Shown: piece after piece, positions 30,951-41,840 of the stretch
Layout of the letters: each line of letters begins with the position of its first letter
Numbering within the stretch: the stretch's first letter is position 1
Origin: Hymenopus coronatus
Lineage: Eukaryota > Arthropoda > Insecta > Mantodea > Hymenopodidae
DNA length: 64,000 nt
Reading direction: 5' to 3'
Assembly (NCBI GenBank): GCA_030762935.1
Contig: CM060899.1
Location: 67,072,501-67,136,500 of the forward strand
Position numbers and translations under genes: made by a program
Notes under the pieces: generated by a model
The model's input: only the letters and a program-made list of their open reading frames with translations
The model's database searches: none
Told to the model about the DNA's origin: nothing

Positions 30951-31909
30951 TTAAATAGAAGCACTTTACCATCGCAGGAAACTCGATTTTTTTATCCATC
31001 TTTCTAAATAAGCACAAAACTGTGATTGAATCACATGTGTCAACAAAAGCAACTGATGGATGTAGCGGAAGCTTTAACTGCCATCTAGTAAGAGACGAAG
31101 GTTACTAAATACAAACTTTTTCGATGTTATGAGGACTTTTAGAAGGTCCCCAGTACATATGCAACAAAGCAGCACTTATATGGAACATGATGATGATTGT
31201 GTTTAAGGCCGCTATACTACTTGGTTATCAGCGCCTAAACGAGGCATGAGATGAGAACTAAAATGGAAATAAAAAAGGCTAAAATGCGTGCTAAAATTAG
31301 ACATAAAAGAAACTGCAAAAACAATACATCGCTGAAGCCATAAAATCCGTAAAACAATTTAAAAAAATGGAGCGTAAAAAGATATAAAAGGTGGTGAAAC
31401 TAAATATGTACTAAGCGTATGAGTAACAAGAACTAAATCCTGAGGAAAAACTAATAGCTGATAAAAATTTAAAAAACCTGTCAACAGCCTTCGCCAAGGA
31501 CCTCCGCTAGGGAGGCCGGCAGCTGGAGAGTGGTGCGAAGATATATATACAGTCAGTGCTGCGCCACAGGCCGCACAGACACGAGCAGTTGGCAGGCTGA
31601 GGGCAGCCTGAGAAGTGTTAGACGTGTTCCTATTCTTTGAGAGAACTTAATCATGTTCTGACGGGATTGTGGGGTTTGCAGGATGGCGGATTAGAATGAG
31701 GTTGTGGAGTGACAGTAGAAGGCATGTTTTGCTCCTTTACGGTTGCCAGTCATGGTGCAACAACCCTTGTGCACTGCTGGTGTAATGGTTTTAGTGTTTT
31801 AAATTTTGATGTCCAAGCAACGGTTGAATGATTGCAAGGAGCTTAGCCGTAGCAGCTGTTGGAGGTGCTCCTTCGTTACCGGGGATGCCCGCAAGCCATG
31901 CGGGGAAGC
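30951..31909. other. Unassigned DNA, GC-rich toward the right
   Basis: 31480-31640 and 31820-31909 are GC-rich. The right part may be further jockey-like LINE sequence, since it adjoins that fragment, but I see no translated motif that proves it. Confidence 0.4.
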
Positions 31910-32400
31910 CGGTATCACCTGAAGCGGCGGTTGCTGGGATTATAATCCCCAAGAGACCTAACGAGGGCGCTCCGATGGAATGGTAACCCTTCGTTTAATT
32001 TTGCTGCCCGACGCCTAATCTCGTCCTCCAGGTATGGTAGACCAGAGACTTCGTGCAGGAGTCTCGTAGGAAATCCTCGAGGCACAAAATAGATGGCCCG
32101 AAGGCTATTCTGTACCCGCTGAAGCAACAGCAAACTGGAGTCTGCTGCCATGCCCCAGATCTCACAGGCGTAGATTAACAAGGGGACTATGAGAATCCTC
32201 AAAAGGCGCAACTTAAGGGAAACGGACATCGTGGACTTCAGCATCGGGTACAAGGCGATGTGCCCTCCAAAAGTGACGCCCCAAGTAGGTGATGTTCGTC
32301 CAGAGGACAGACAGGTTCAGGATCTCTATTAAAAAGGAAACAATGGGTAAAACAACAGCGGCCAATCCACAACCGAGCCAATTGCACCTCATCCAAATAT
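31910..32400 (-). pseudogene. jockey-like LINE reverse transcriptase C-terminal fragment
   Basis: On the minus strand the first frame gives LSVLWTNITYLG. After a frameshift near 32255 the second gives YPMLKSTMSVSLKLRLLRIL and then IVPLLIYACEIWG and LQRVQNSLRAIY. This is the thumb and post-RT region typical of jockey-like LINEs (a YLG block, KLRL, a YACxIWG block, VQN). No catalytic motif remains, and the fragment ends before any poly(A) I can assign. It is dead. Confidence 0.8.
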
Positions 32401-32560
32401 ATGGTACATGAAAAGGTTGACCAGCCGTTGTGTACAAATTACAGCTAGTAGGAATGACGTCATGTGTGCGCATTGCGTGTGAAAAGGGAAAGCGTGGACG
32501 CATGCACATATTGTACTTTAATTTGCAATCAATCGGTTAGAAACTGCTATCATTTTTGCT
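32401..32560 (+). repeat. Empty form of the R820-dimer target
   Basis: gaaaaggttgaccagcc, gtacaaatta, gtgtgcgcattgcgtgtg, then aaagcgtggacgcatg and atcaatcggttaga run without interruption. The same sequence flanks the two-copy R820 array at 28810-30482. Confidence 0.8.
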
Positions 32561-32955
32561 GTGTGCTATTAGCTGCCCTAATTGAAGCAGTTCAATCTAC
32601 CCAACTAATAGAATGTTATTTGTGCCTTCATCCTGCAGTGTGGTTTACGCCGCTCATCCACTTTTTTGTTATTTTTTAAGGATCTCCTTGTCGTTCAGTG
32701 TAATTACAAATGAGGCGGAAATTAAGCTTCCCTGCCAACCTAACGCTCAGCTGTTTTCCCTCACGCAATTTTAAACCTCTTTCCACGCTCCTGTTTCTCG
32801 GTTTCCCAAATGCGTCCATTCCCCCAGTCTCCATTAATTATCGATTTCTTCTTTGAGGACGAACTTGTATATCTGTAAGGTGAGCAGGAACGTCGGATTT
32901 CGTCATCAGCGTTTAAGGGTATTATGTCTGAAATTTCAAGAAAAATCACAAACAG
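32561..32955. other. Unassigned DNA
   Basis: No gene or repeat match is recognised between the LINE fragments. Confidence 0.4.
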
Positions 32956-32963
32956 TCGACTAT

Positions 32964-34391
32964 TTATTTTAATTTTTGTTCCGTGCTTTCTTTTAGTGCA
33001 CTCTGTATGGATGCATTAAACAGTATTGGAGATAGTGCAAATCCTTGTCTCATTCCTTTTCTTATATGGACTATTTCTTGGTTTCTCCCACAGTTTTTAA
33101 TTGCTTTTTCATCTTTATATAGATTCCATATAATCCTAAAATCCAAATTTAATTCCCAGGTTTCTAAGCACTCCAAACATTTTGATCCAATCCACATTAT
33201 CAAATGCTTTCTCTATATCTATGAAAGCAATATATGTTCTTTTATTCTTTCTTATCCTTTTTCCAGTATTAGTCTCATTGCTAATATTGCTTCTCGTGTG
33301 CCTGTGTTCTTCATAAATTCAAATTGATCACCCGTTATGTATGTATCTATTTTCTTTTCTATTCTATTATACATTATTTTTGTTAATATTTTGGATGCAT
33401 GCGATATTAAACTTAGTGTACGGTATTGTTCACATTTTTCAGCATTTGCTTTTTTTGGGATTGGTATATTTTTACACATTTTAAAATCTTCTGGTAGTAT
33501 TCCAGTTTCATATATATCAAATATGAGTTCATAGAGTCTCTTGCGTAGTTCTTCATTTGCATTCTTCAATAGTTCTCCAGGAATCCCATCCTCCCCAGGT
33601 GCTTTTCCATCTCTTAGATTGTTTAGAACCTGTTCGTATTCTTCTTTTAGTATTGGGTCTCCTCTATCATCTTCTACTTCATCTATGATTTCTTTTAGCT
33701 CTTTTATTTCATGTCCTATATACAAATTCTCTATATATTCTTTCCATCTTTTTACTTTAATCTTATCATCAATTAATTTTCCTTCTCTGTCTCTTAGTTT
33801 GTTCCCTTGTGTTTTACGTTCAATAAAAAAGCTTTTAATTTCTTTATATGCTGTTTCTAATTTTCCTTTCTTGAATTCTTCATCTATTATTTCCATATTT
33901 TCTTTTAAAAATACTTCCTTCCTTTCTCTAATTTCTCTATTTATTTTGTTTCGTAGTGCTTTGTATTTTATTTATGCTTCTGGGTCCTTTGAATTTATCA
34001 TTTTTATAATGTCATCTGTGATCCATTCTTTTTTATTTGTTATTGTGTTAGTATTAATAGTTTCTTCAGCCACTTTTCCTATTTTTGTTTTGATCAGTTC
34101 CCAACTTGAATTTGTGTCTTGTGGTTTAATTTCTATATGTTCATTAGTTTTGTTTTTATATTCTTGTAGCGTTTGTTCATCTTTTAGCTTTCTAATATTC
34201 CATTTCTTCCTATTACTTTTAATTAGTTTCTTAAATTTTAATAGAGTTTTCACCATTATCATATTATGGTCACTATCTACGTCCGCTCCTGGATAGCTCT
34301 TACTCTCTTTCACTTTATTCCGAAATCTTTGTTTTGTTAAGATATAATCTATTTGATATCTGTTTATATCTCCTGGCGTTTTCCATGATGG
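32964..34391 (-). pseudogene. LINE endonuclease C-terminus and reverse transcriptase N-terminal half
   Basis: The minus-strand frames give, in order, RYQIDYIL and PGADVDSDHNM (the SDH motif that ends AP-type endonucleases). Next come DGKAPGEDGIPGELL, IPIPKKANAEK, LISHASKIL, then IAFIDIEKAFD with a catalytic Asp, and GMRQGFALSPILFN. The frame breaks near 33900-33972 and 33203-33252 and stops at 32964. APE-type non-LTR retrotransposons encode these domains in one ORF. The motif set does not let me fix the clade. Confidence 0.88.
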
Positions 34392-34951
34392 AAGGAGCAA
34401 AACAGAAATAACCAGTAGAATACAACACGCAAAACTCGCTTTTAATAAAAAGTACCAGCTATTTACTGCAGACAATATTAGCCTTGAAACCAGAAAGACT
34501 TTATTACAAACATATGTATGGAGTATTATGTTATATGGATGTGAAACTTGGACAATTTTAAAAGCAGAAAGAAAGAGAATAGAAGCATTTGAAACATGGT
34601 GCTATAGGAAAATGCTAAAAATTAAATGGAGTGACAAAATTAAAAATGAAGTGGTATATAAAAGAGCAGAAGCGGAAAAACGAATTTGGAACCAAATTAA
34701 AAGAAGAAGAAGAAAATTAATAGGCCATTTATTAAGACATCAGAGCACACTGAATATTATAATAGAAGGTATGACAGAAGGAAGAAGTGGCAAAGGAAGA
34801 GCAAGATTACAATATATAAAACAAATTATGGAAGATATGAACTGCAGTAAATGTGAAGAACTCAAACGGAAAGCAGAGAGGAGATGTGAATGGAGAGTCG
34901 CTGCAAACAATCAAAGGATTGAAGACGCAAAAAAAAAAAAAAAAAAAAAAA
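34392..34951 (+). pseudogene. LINE C-terminal region with poly(A)
   Basis: Open frame reading AKLAFNKKYQLFTADNISLE, then LYGCETWTILKAERKRIEAF, WCYRKMLKIKW, RRRRKLIGHLLRHQ and GRARLQYIKQIM. These blocks follow the RT domain in several LINE clades. The frame stays open into the A-run at 34929-34951, so the normal stop may lie at the very end. This part is less decayed than the inverted part. Confidence 0.85.
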
Positions 34952-34995
34952 TACTTTGAAGATTCCTGAATACTATTGGCCACCAGGTTACACTT

Positions 34996-35132
34996 TTACT
35001 TTCTCTATATGCACTATGTACATAATGTATAGAGAAGGTATTGCAGTCCACCAAAAAATTCAATACCGAGATTTCACCGGAAATATGTGTTTTAGGGTCC
35101 CCTTTATCTTAAAAAAGCATTGTCGGAAAAAG

Positions 35133-35174
<42 letters not shown>

Positions 35175-35570
35175 GTGTGTCTCTGAAGACGATAACTCAA
35201 AAACGAAAAGTCAGTAAAATACCAAACTTGGTATTTAAGTTTAGTATCTTCCAGGGATGCGACACGAAGATTTTGAGAAAAATCCCCCCACCCCAAACTA
35301 CCCTTTACGTGGAACTTTTACATTTTTCATACAGGAATTTTTCAACTGCTGTCCATATAAACAAAGGAACTTCAGTGACATAGCAACCAGCTTTTGACTG
35401 TCACTTTAACCTATGGTACTCCCTTATTTCACCTCTACTTACAAGGAAGCAAGTAATATGGCTATTTCTACTGTTTTACTGATTAGCATAAAGTAAATAG
35501 AAGTATAAGCTTTTTAAGAATACCTTGATGCAGGGATACAGAGAAAGTCATGTGAATAGTACACATCATA
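34996..35570 (-). mobile_element. R820 copy with a core deletion
   Basis: R palindrome at 34996-35040, a (TG)n expansion at 35136-35172, and a jump from ccctttacgtggaactttt to the acatttttcatacagg block that removes about 250 bp. The L end finishes acacatcata at 35570. Confidence 0.85.
35136..35172 (+). repeat. (TG)n microsatellite inside R820
   Basis: About 17 TG units in the family's variable stretch. Confidence 0.95.
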
Positions 35571-36707
35571 TTTTTATTTTCTATATCCCACATGTTCAAA
35601 AATAAATAAGTAAATAAAAAAAGCTGAATATTCTACCCCGGTACCTTGGTTACTATACCAGGGCATATATCCGAACTTCATATTTATTTCCCTAAAAACA
35701 ATACATAAAAGTTACAATATATATATAAATATAAATAAATATTTTTGCAACCATGATGACTGAAGAAAATTAAGAGGCCGGAGATCGAACCCTACTTCTG
35801 AGTACCATAATTCTGAAAAGCCGGCGCCTCCAACATATGTCGCGAACATAATTCTACGACGTGTGGGATAGCTTTTTGAGGGTAGTAAAAAGAAGGCAGA
35901 TGATAAAGCAATGATAACCATTCAAAGGGGATCCTGATAATATAAATATATTGGCAAATAGCGAATGGCAAATATTCTGTACAATAAAATAGTAAGATAA
36001 ATTACAATAAACAAGACAAGCGTGTCGGGCGTTTCGTGTCGATCGAGAACTAATTCCAAATACCAGAGGCAAGAATTGGTAAAATAGTTAATATACAACA
36101 AAAGGTTCTTACCTTTTAGGTTGATTAGCTCGACGAGAAGAAATATGTGTGTCGGTATGGTAGCCAGTGACCCGCCTCGGACGTCCCTCGGGCAGCGAGT
36201 ATGCCTCTGTCAAGTACTGAGAGTCAAAAGCACCCCGAATTCAAGATTCCAGACAATTTTATACTAGACAATTGTCTCTAGGGGGTTCTTCAGAATCTAC
36301 GCCCAGGCTCTTAATAAATCCACCAATCAAAATACAGTATTTAAAAGATAAGACAGAACGTGCTTGGGATTAAAGTCTGTCCTAGCCACGTAGGTTCCAG
36401 GAAGTGGTTGAAAGCCCAAGCAAGCTCATAAGTAGCAAAATGTGGTAAAATGTTCATTAATCAGAGGAAGACACATCCGGTTATAACAACAAAGAAAACC
36501 ATAAAACTTCCTCTTATTCAACCCAAGAATCCGGTTGTTAAGAAATACAGAAATTTATAAGAAAATGGAATTCTAAAACATTTACAATAACCTAATACAA
36601 CTTATAAAGTATAATAAATAAAATAAAATAACACAGTGAAAAAAAATTTGAATCAAACTAAATGAAATAAAAAATAATTAACTTCCAAGAAATGAGAAAA
36701 ACAATAA
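35571..36707 (-). other. Unassigned region, possible LTR-like sequence
   Basis: On the minus strand a TATAAAA box lies near 36250, with tctcagtacttgacag downstream. A donor-like AAAG|GTAAGA lies near 36110. A block ends GTTCGCGACA near 35839 and is followed within 6 nt by TGGAGGCGCCGGC, which could be a primer-binding site. This would suit an LTR of about 700 bp read on the minus strand. I see no second LTR and no gag/pol coding, so this stays tentative. Confidence 0.3.
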
Positions 36708-37803
36708 GTATTAGCCTACACGTACAATGTGCATAGTGGGTAGACAAGGTATTGTATTCCACTAATAAATTGGATGTCGAAATTTCACTGCAAATATATG
36801 TTTTGGGCTCCCCTAAATCCAAAACAGCATTTTTGAAAATGGCCAGTGTGTGTATGTGTATCTGTGGACAGCATAGCTCAAAAACGAAAAGTCGGTTAAA
36901 TGCCAAAGTTGATATTTAAGTGTGGTATATTTCAAGAATGGTCGTCTCCTTAGCGCGGTGGTAGCGCAGCTGCCTACCAAGCGGGAGATCTGGGTTCGAT
37001 CCCCAGTACCGGCGTGGGGATTTTTCCCCCGCTGGGAGACCTGGACCGGGGTGCACTCAGCCTCGTGAGGTCCCTGGGGGGCCAATTGAGGAGCTACTTG
37101 ATGAAGAAGTAGCGGCTCCAGGTCGTGAGGACCGCATTAACCGGCCGGGAGGGGCTCGAGGCGCTGACCACGTCTCACCCTCCAATACTGCACCCCATCC
37201 ATGACGTCTGTAGTGGACCGAGATGGGGGACGCAGCGGCCGGGCGGTAGGCCAAGGCTCCCCGTGAGCTGTCGTGCCATGGAGCTAAAAAAAAAATATTT
37301 CAGGAATTCCACACGAAGATTTTCAAGAAAAGTCCCCCTACCACAACTACCCTTTACATGGTAAAATATTAGAACATTTTGATTTTCTCAAAAGTGGCTC
37401 TAACGGTCTTGATTAAAATCCCGTATATTAAAGCTATTTATATGCCAAATAAAATGTATATCTTGAATCTTCTGGGATTAGCCTCCGAAGACTGAACTGT
37501 AAGAGAGAGACAAAAATGTAGTACACAAAAAATATATATGACGTCAAAGCACACGATTTATGTCCTTTACGTTTTTGTCCTGGAGGTAACCATTTCCAAG
37601 ATATTCCTTGTTATTGGTTTCAGTTATAAAATACTTGCAAAGTTCTCATATGGTAGCTTTTCAACTCTTAGCTTGCATAGAAATGCAACCCCTTTTAAAA
37701 CATCAGACTATCGCTTTAGCCTGGTGTATTCGCTTACTTTCCTTCTGCTTACAATAAGACTATTTCTGCTCTTGTTTGTCCCCATTAGCATGAAGTAGAT
37801 AGA
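36708..37803 (-). mobile_element. R820 copy interrupted by SINE4, L end missing
   Basis: A decayed R palindrome (ctacacgtacaatgtgcata) and front blocks to gtggtatatttcaagaat, then SINE4. It continues ccacacgaagattttcaaga through subfamily B-like blocks to gcatgaagtagatagaat. The L end is replaced by the core of the next copy. Confidence 0.82.
36940..37294 (+). mobile_element. SINE4, 355 bp, complete with target duplication
   Basis: The GC-rich tRNA-like head has an A-box region TAGCGCGGTGGTAGCGCAG and a T-arm CTGGGTTCGATCCCCAG at 36988-37004. A body of about 270 bp ends in an A-run. Flanks ATATTTCAAGAAT (36927-36939) and ATATTTCAGGAAT (37295-37307) are a 13-bp target duplication with one change, inside R820. 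It is the only copy of this family in the window. Confidence 0.85.
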
Positions 37804-37804
37804 A

Positions 37805-38281
37805 TATGTATATCTTGAATTTTCTGGGAATAGCCTCTAAATAGCGCTTTATTCTGAATGATTTTTATTGAATTTTGCATAACTGGTAAACCGTTAGAGG
37901 TAGACAAAAACTTACTACACAAAAATGTAGAGCACGTTAAAACACACACTTTATATTACGTAATTTTTTTCGTGGATTTGATCGTTTTTGAGATATCCCT
38001 TGTTAATGGTTTCAGCTTTGAAAAACTTATACTTTTCTCATACAGGAATTTGTCAACTCCTGTCCATACAAACAAAGGAACTTGAGTCACATAGCAACCA
38101 GCTTTTGACTGTCACTTTAACCTATGGTACTCCCTTATTTCGCTTCTACTTACAAGGCAGCAAGTAATAAGACTATTTCTGCTAATTTGTCTCAATTAGC
38201 ATGAAGGAAATAGAAGAGCAAGATTTTTAACAATAATTTGTTACAGAGATGTAGAGAAGCTCATGTGAATGGAACACGTCA
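37805..38281 (-). mobile_element. R820 copy, R half missing
   Basis: Starts at atatcttgaattttctggga and runs to the L end (gaacacgtca, 38281). Confidence 0.85.
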
Positions 38282-39107
38282 GTTTTGTTTTTCACAAATA
38301 TTGGTCAAGTTTCAGTGATGCAGTATCTTAAACTTTAGACAATCTTATTCTAAAATATTAAGCTGTAATCATGAAAATACGTAATAAATCACACATTTGT
38401 ATGTTTTTTAAAACAGCGGAAGTCAAGCATAATTTTAAAACCTGGTTATGCAAATCTTTCCTGAAGGAACTTGAAATCTTTTAATTAAGACACTGTTAAA
38501 AACTCCAGCTGAGAGGAGTGAAAAATCCATTGAAATAATACAAAACGGCAAGTTGTTTTGTATGGCGAAATATTCATAAGAGTGCACTAATTCGCTCGGG
38601 ATTGGATGAGCTTTATAGCACTCCGGGAATTTCGTTTCAGCTTCGCCTCGGGTTTTCTCTTGGGCTGGATGACATTTTGCTGTGTAGCGAATGTCAACTG
38701 ATTTACAAGACTGCCTCCAATGAAAGGAGCAAAATTGAAATAATGACGATGATAATGAAAAGGTAGAACGAGCTTTCCTTGCGTTTTAAGGTAGAATAAA
38801 CAGTGATTCTTCCATATTTCTTATTCTTGCTCGACACACTGCGGATAGCACTGTTATTGTGCATCCAGCGATTTTAATAGAAAGCAATACATTAGTATGG
38901 AAGCTTTCTATCTTCGATGCCATTGGACCAAAATATGAACATTCCGCTCACTAGTTTTCAGATTTTCTTAATGGGGTATACGATATATCCAGAATCTATG
39001 CAAGCTAATCCATAATAATGAAAAGGTTTTCACTGTGGCGCAGAATAGATGTGGGTTCTCCAGTATATGACTACGTCATTTCTCAATGATTTTCCACTTA
39101 CTAAAAA
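38282..39107. other. Unassigned DNA
   Basis: No gene or repeat match is recognised. Composition is AT-rich, with a somewhat GC-richer part at 38590-38700. Confidence 0.45.
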
Positions 39108-39250
39108 TCTGATGCGCTCCATTCACATGATTTTTCTCTACCTATTCTGTAACAAACTATTATATATATTCCCTTATTACCTTTACTATAAGGAACTAAC
39201 TATTAGGTGACTTCTATTTCGAATAGCATGAAGGAGATAGAAGATAAACT
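39108..39250. mobile_element. Small R820 foldback, L end out
   Basis: A + L end (TCTGATGCGCTCCATTCACA) up to about 39164 is followed by reversed L-side sequence (tattcccttattaccttta, tagcatgaaggagatagaag) to 39250. The right outer end lacks the terminal hexamers. Confidence 0.65.
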
Positions 39251-39252
39251 TT

Positions 39253-40082
39253 TTACTTTCTGTATACGAACTATGTACATAGTGTATACACTCCAAAAAA
39301 AATTCGTTACCGAGATTTCACCGGAAATATATGTTTTAGGGTCCCCTTGATCTAAAAAAAGCATTTTCAGAAAAACGTCCGTGTGTGTCCGTGAAAACGA
39401 TAACTCATAAATGAAAAGTAGATAAAATACCAAACTTGGTATTTCAGTTTAGAATCTTCCAGGGATGCAACACGAAGATTTTGAGAAAAATCCCCCACCC
39501 CAAACTACCCTTTAGATGGAACTTTTTTCGAAAATTTTGATTTTCTCAAAAATGGCTCTGACGATTTTTATTAAAATATCGTATATTAAACATGACAAAT
39601 AAAATGTATATTTTGAATTTTCTGGGAATAGCCTCTGAAGACTACTTTATTCTGAGTGAATTTTCCAGAATTTTGTATAACTGCTAAACCGTAAGAGATA
39701 GACAAAAACTGACCACACAAAAATTATAGAGCAAATTAAAACACACAATTTACGTTAAATACATTTTTTTCTTGGAGTTTATCGTTTTTGAGATATTCCT
39801 TGTTTTTGTTTTCAGGGTCGAAAATCTTAACTTTTCTCACACAGGAATTTTTAAACTCATATCCATACAAACAAAGGAACTTCAGTCATATAGTAACCAG
39901 CTTTTGACTAACGCTTTAACCTATGCCACTCCCTTATTTCCTTTCTACTTACAAGGAAGAAGGTAATAAGACTATTTCTAGTAATTTTTATAGATTAGCA
40001 TGAAGTAAATGGAAGCATAAGCTTTTTAAGAATAATTTGCTGCAGGGATATAGATAAAGTCCTGTGAATGGTACACATCAGA
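39253..40082 (-). mobile_element. R820 full-length copy
   Basis: R end TTACTTTCTGTATACGAACT with half of the outer palindrome arm lost, all family blocks in order, and an L end acacatcaga at 40082. Confidence 0.85.
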
Positions 40083-40385
40083 TTTTTTAAGAATAGATTA
40101 GATAGTCAGACTGAAAAATTCAATGCCACAGCTGGGATTTGAACCACGTATCTTCCGGTCCCTAGCCGGTTGCTCTAAAACTGAGCTACCATGATAATAT
40201 GCTGGCATTGCATTGAATTTCTCAATTGAATCGTCGGCATGCTGCCATTTTAGCTCAGTGGTAGAGCAACTGGCTAGAGACCCGGAGATCGGTGGTATAA
40301 ATCCTGGCTATGGCTTTCAGTCTGACTCTACCTTCCCAACTCCTGTCCTACACACGGTTCATGTGAAAAAACAATTAAATAAATG
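40083..40385. mobile_element. SINE3 head-to-head inverted pair
   Basis: 40100-40235 reads SINE3 in reverse (cagactgaaaaattcaatgc, B-box gggatttgaaccacg, tagccggttgctctaaaact). 40236-40385 reads it forward (catgctgccattttagctca, gtagagcaactggctagaga, tcagtctgactctac). The two heads face each other, with short leaders at the centre. Confidence 0.82.
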
Positions 40386-40387
40386 TT

Positions 40388-40492
40388 TACTACAGAATAG
40401 GTAGAGGAAGTCATGGGAATGTAACATATCAGATTTTGGAAAAGACCCGTGTGTATTTCTGTGTATGTGCGTCTATGGACAGCATAACTTAA
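40388..40492 (-). mobile_element. R820 fragments, L end joined to an R-side piece
   Basis: ctacagaataggtagaggaa leads to L (taacatatcaga, about 40437). A piece of the R-side TG stretch (agacccgtgtgtatttct, atggacagcataactta) follows directly. Confidence 0.7.
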
Positions 40493-40495
40493 AAA

Positions 40496-41048
40496 TCTTA
40501 TGGGTTCCATTCACATGCCTTTCTCTATATTGCCGTAACAAAGTATTGTTAAATGACTTATTCCTCTATCTACTTTATATAATCGACATAAACATTAGCA
40601 AAAATGTCGTTAATTGCATGCTTCCTTGTAAGTAGAAGCTATAAAAGAGAATATACTAGACTAAAACGATTTTCCAATCTTTTAAAAGCTGGATGTCTTG
40701 TGGTTGAAATCCGTTTCTATGCAGAGCCAGGAGTTTACAACCTTCCGTGTGAGAATCTGAACTAAATAACGAGGAATACCTCAGAAATGGTAAATGCCAC
40801 GAAGAAAACGTACCTATATGACCTAAATTGTGTGTTTTAACGTGATATATATTTTTTGTGTAGCAAACAAACTCTAACGGTTTACCAGCTACGCAAATTT
40901 CATTCAGAATAACGAGGTATTCAGAAGCTATTGCCATTTCAATCCAAATCGTTAGAGCCTTTTTTGAGAAAATCAAAATCCAGATTTGTGTCCTTGGAAG
41001 ATTATTAAGACATTAAACCTAAACACCAAGTTTGGTATTTAACGGTCA
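40496..41048 (+). mobile_element. R820 copy, subfamily C, left arm of inverted dimer
   Basis: L end TCTTATGGGTTCCATTCACA, subfamily C blocks (gaaatccgtttctatgcaga, gccaggagtttacaacct), shortened core, ending caccaagtttggtatttaac. Confidence 0.82.
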
Positions 41049-41122
41049 CACACAAGAGGAATAAGCTTTTTAAGAGTAATTGTAAAGTTGTAGAGAAAGT
41101 CATGTGAATGGAACACGTCAGC
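41049..41122 (-). mobile_element. R820 L-end fragment, right arm of inverted dimer
   Basis: aagctttttaagagtaattg, tagagaaagtcatgtgaatg and gaacacgtcagc. The whole unit 40496-41122 again has L ends outward and no R end. Confidence 0.82.
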
Positions 41123-41123
41123 T

Positions 41124-41149
41124 TTTTTTTTTTTTTTTTTTTTTTTTTT
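41124..41149 (+). repeat. Poly(T) run
   Basis: About 25 T between two R820 pieces. Consistent with insertion of R820 ends into T-runs or with slippage. Confidence 0.9.
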
Positions 41150-41150
41150 G

Positions 41151-41839
41151 TAGCGTTAACCGTTTTAGAGATCTTCCTGATTATTTGGTTTGAATTTTAA
41201 ACTAGAAACTTTTCTCAAACGGGTAGACATCCTGGGATGAAAAGATATTGGAATTTCCATTGTTTCACAGAGCGACCCGCTTTTAAAGCACGAGGCTATT
41301 CGCTTTAGCCTGTGCATTTTCTTATTTTCCTTGTACTTACAAGGAGCTAAAAATAAGAGTAATTCTGCTTATGTTTATCTTGATTAGCATGATGTAGATA
41401 ACAGATTTATGCTTTGAATAAAAGGTTTGCTTACCGAAAAGCTAGAGGTTTCATTACTCCAACCCAAACTCTCCTTAAAATTTCCCTCACACCTTCATGA
41501 CCATTTCTGTAGGCTGCAGTCAGGTTTCATTGCTGCAGCCTAGAATCAAACATTCACCCGCTCCCGCTGCCGCTCCTATATGACTCTTACTAACGTGGGT
41601 GCATATGCGGCACCGCACCAAGCTGTAACGTACGTTCATCTCAGCAACATACGGTTATAACGTGGAGGTCTTTTTTAGTGGGTATGCCGCATGTGGAGTG
41701 GAGAGTCCCACATATCCTCCCAGGAATTGCACCTCGGCTGGGGGTCGAATGCATACATTTGTCCCCTCCAAGGTTAAAAAAAAAACAAAACAAAAAAAAA
41801 AAACAACTAGAGGGCATCATGTGAATGGAACACCTTAGA
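41151..41839 (-). mobile_element. R820 L half, interrupted by an A-tailed retroposon
   Basis: gtagcgttaaccgttttaga runs to ccgaaaagctagag (about 41451), and the family resumes at actagagggcatcatgtgaa, reaching L (caccttaga) at 41839. Confidence 0.78.
41452..41803 (+). mobile_element. A-tailed retroposon of unknown family, about 350 bp
   Basis: The sequence ends in a 40-bp A-rich tail (aaaaaaaaaacaaaacaaaa) and interrupts R820 between near-identical ctagaggt and ctagaggg, a target duplication of about 8 bp. No clear tRNA promoter is seen, so it may be a SINE with a decayed head or a 5'-truncated LINE. Confidence 0.65.
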
Positions 41840-41840
41840 T

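Larger units (their letters stand above)
32964..34951. mobile_element. LINE with inverted 5' part and poly(A), twin-priming type
   Basis: From about 32964 to 34391 the coding sense is on the minus strand and covers the end of the AP endonuclease and the front of the reverse transcriptase. From 34392 to 34951 it is on the + strand, covers the C-terminal region and ends in a 23-bp A-run. This head-to-head arrangement with a single poly(A) on the 3' part is the known product of twin priming. The junction ttccatgatggaa at 34381-34393 is itself nearly palindromic. About 100 or more residues, including the YxDD box, are absent between the two parts. Confidence 0.85.

Noticed and set aside
33541..34296. 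251-codon open frame on the + strand, rich in Ser, Phe and Ile
   Set aside because: It is antisense to the LINE reverse transcriptase on the other strand, whose motifs are clear.
36100..36125. GTAAGA site as a donor of a host gene exon
   Set aside because: There is no coding exon or acceptor partner in view. It may belong to the possible LTR, so I did not call a gene.
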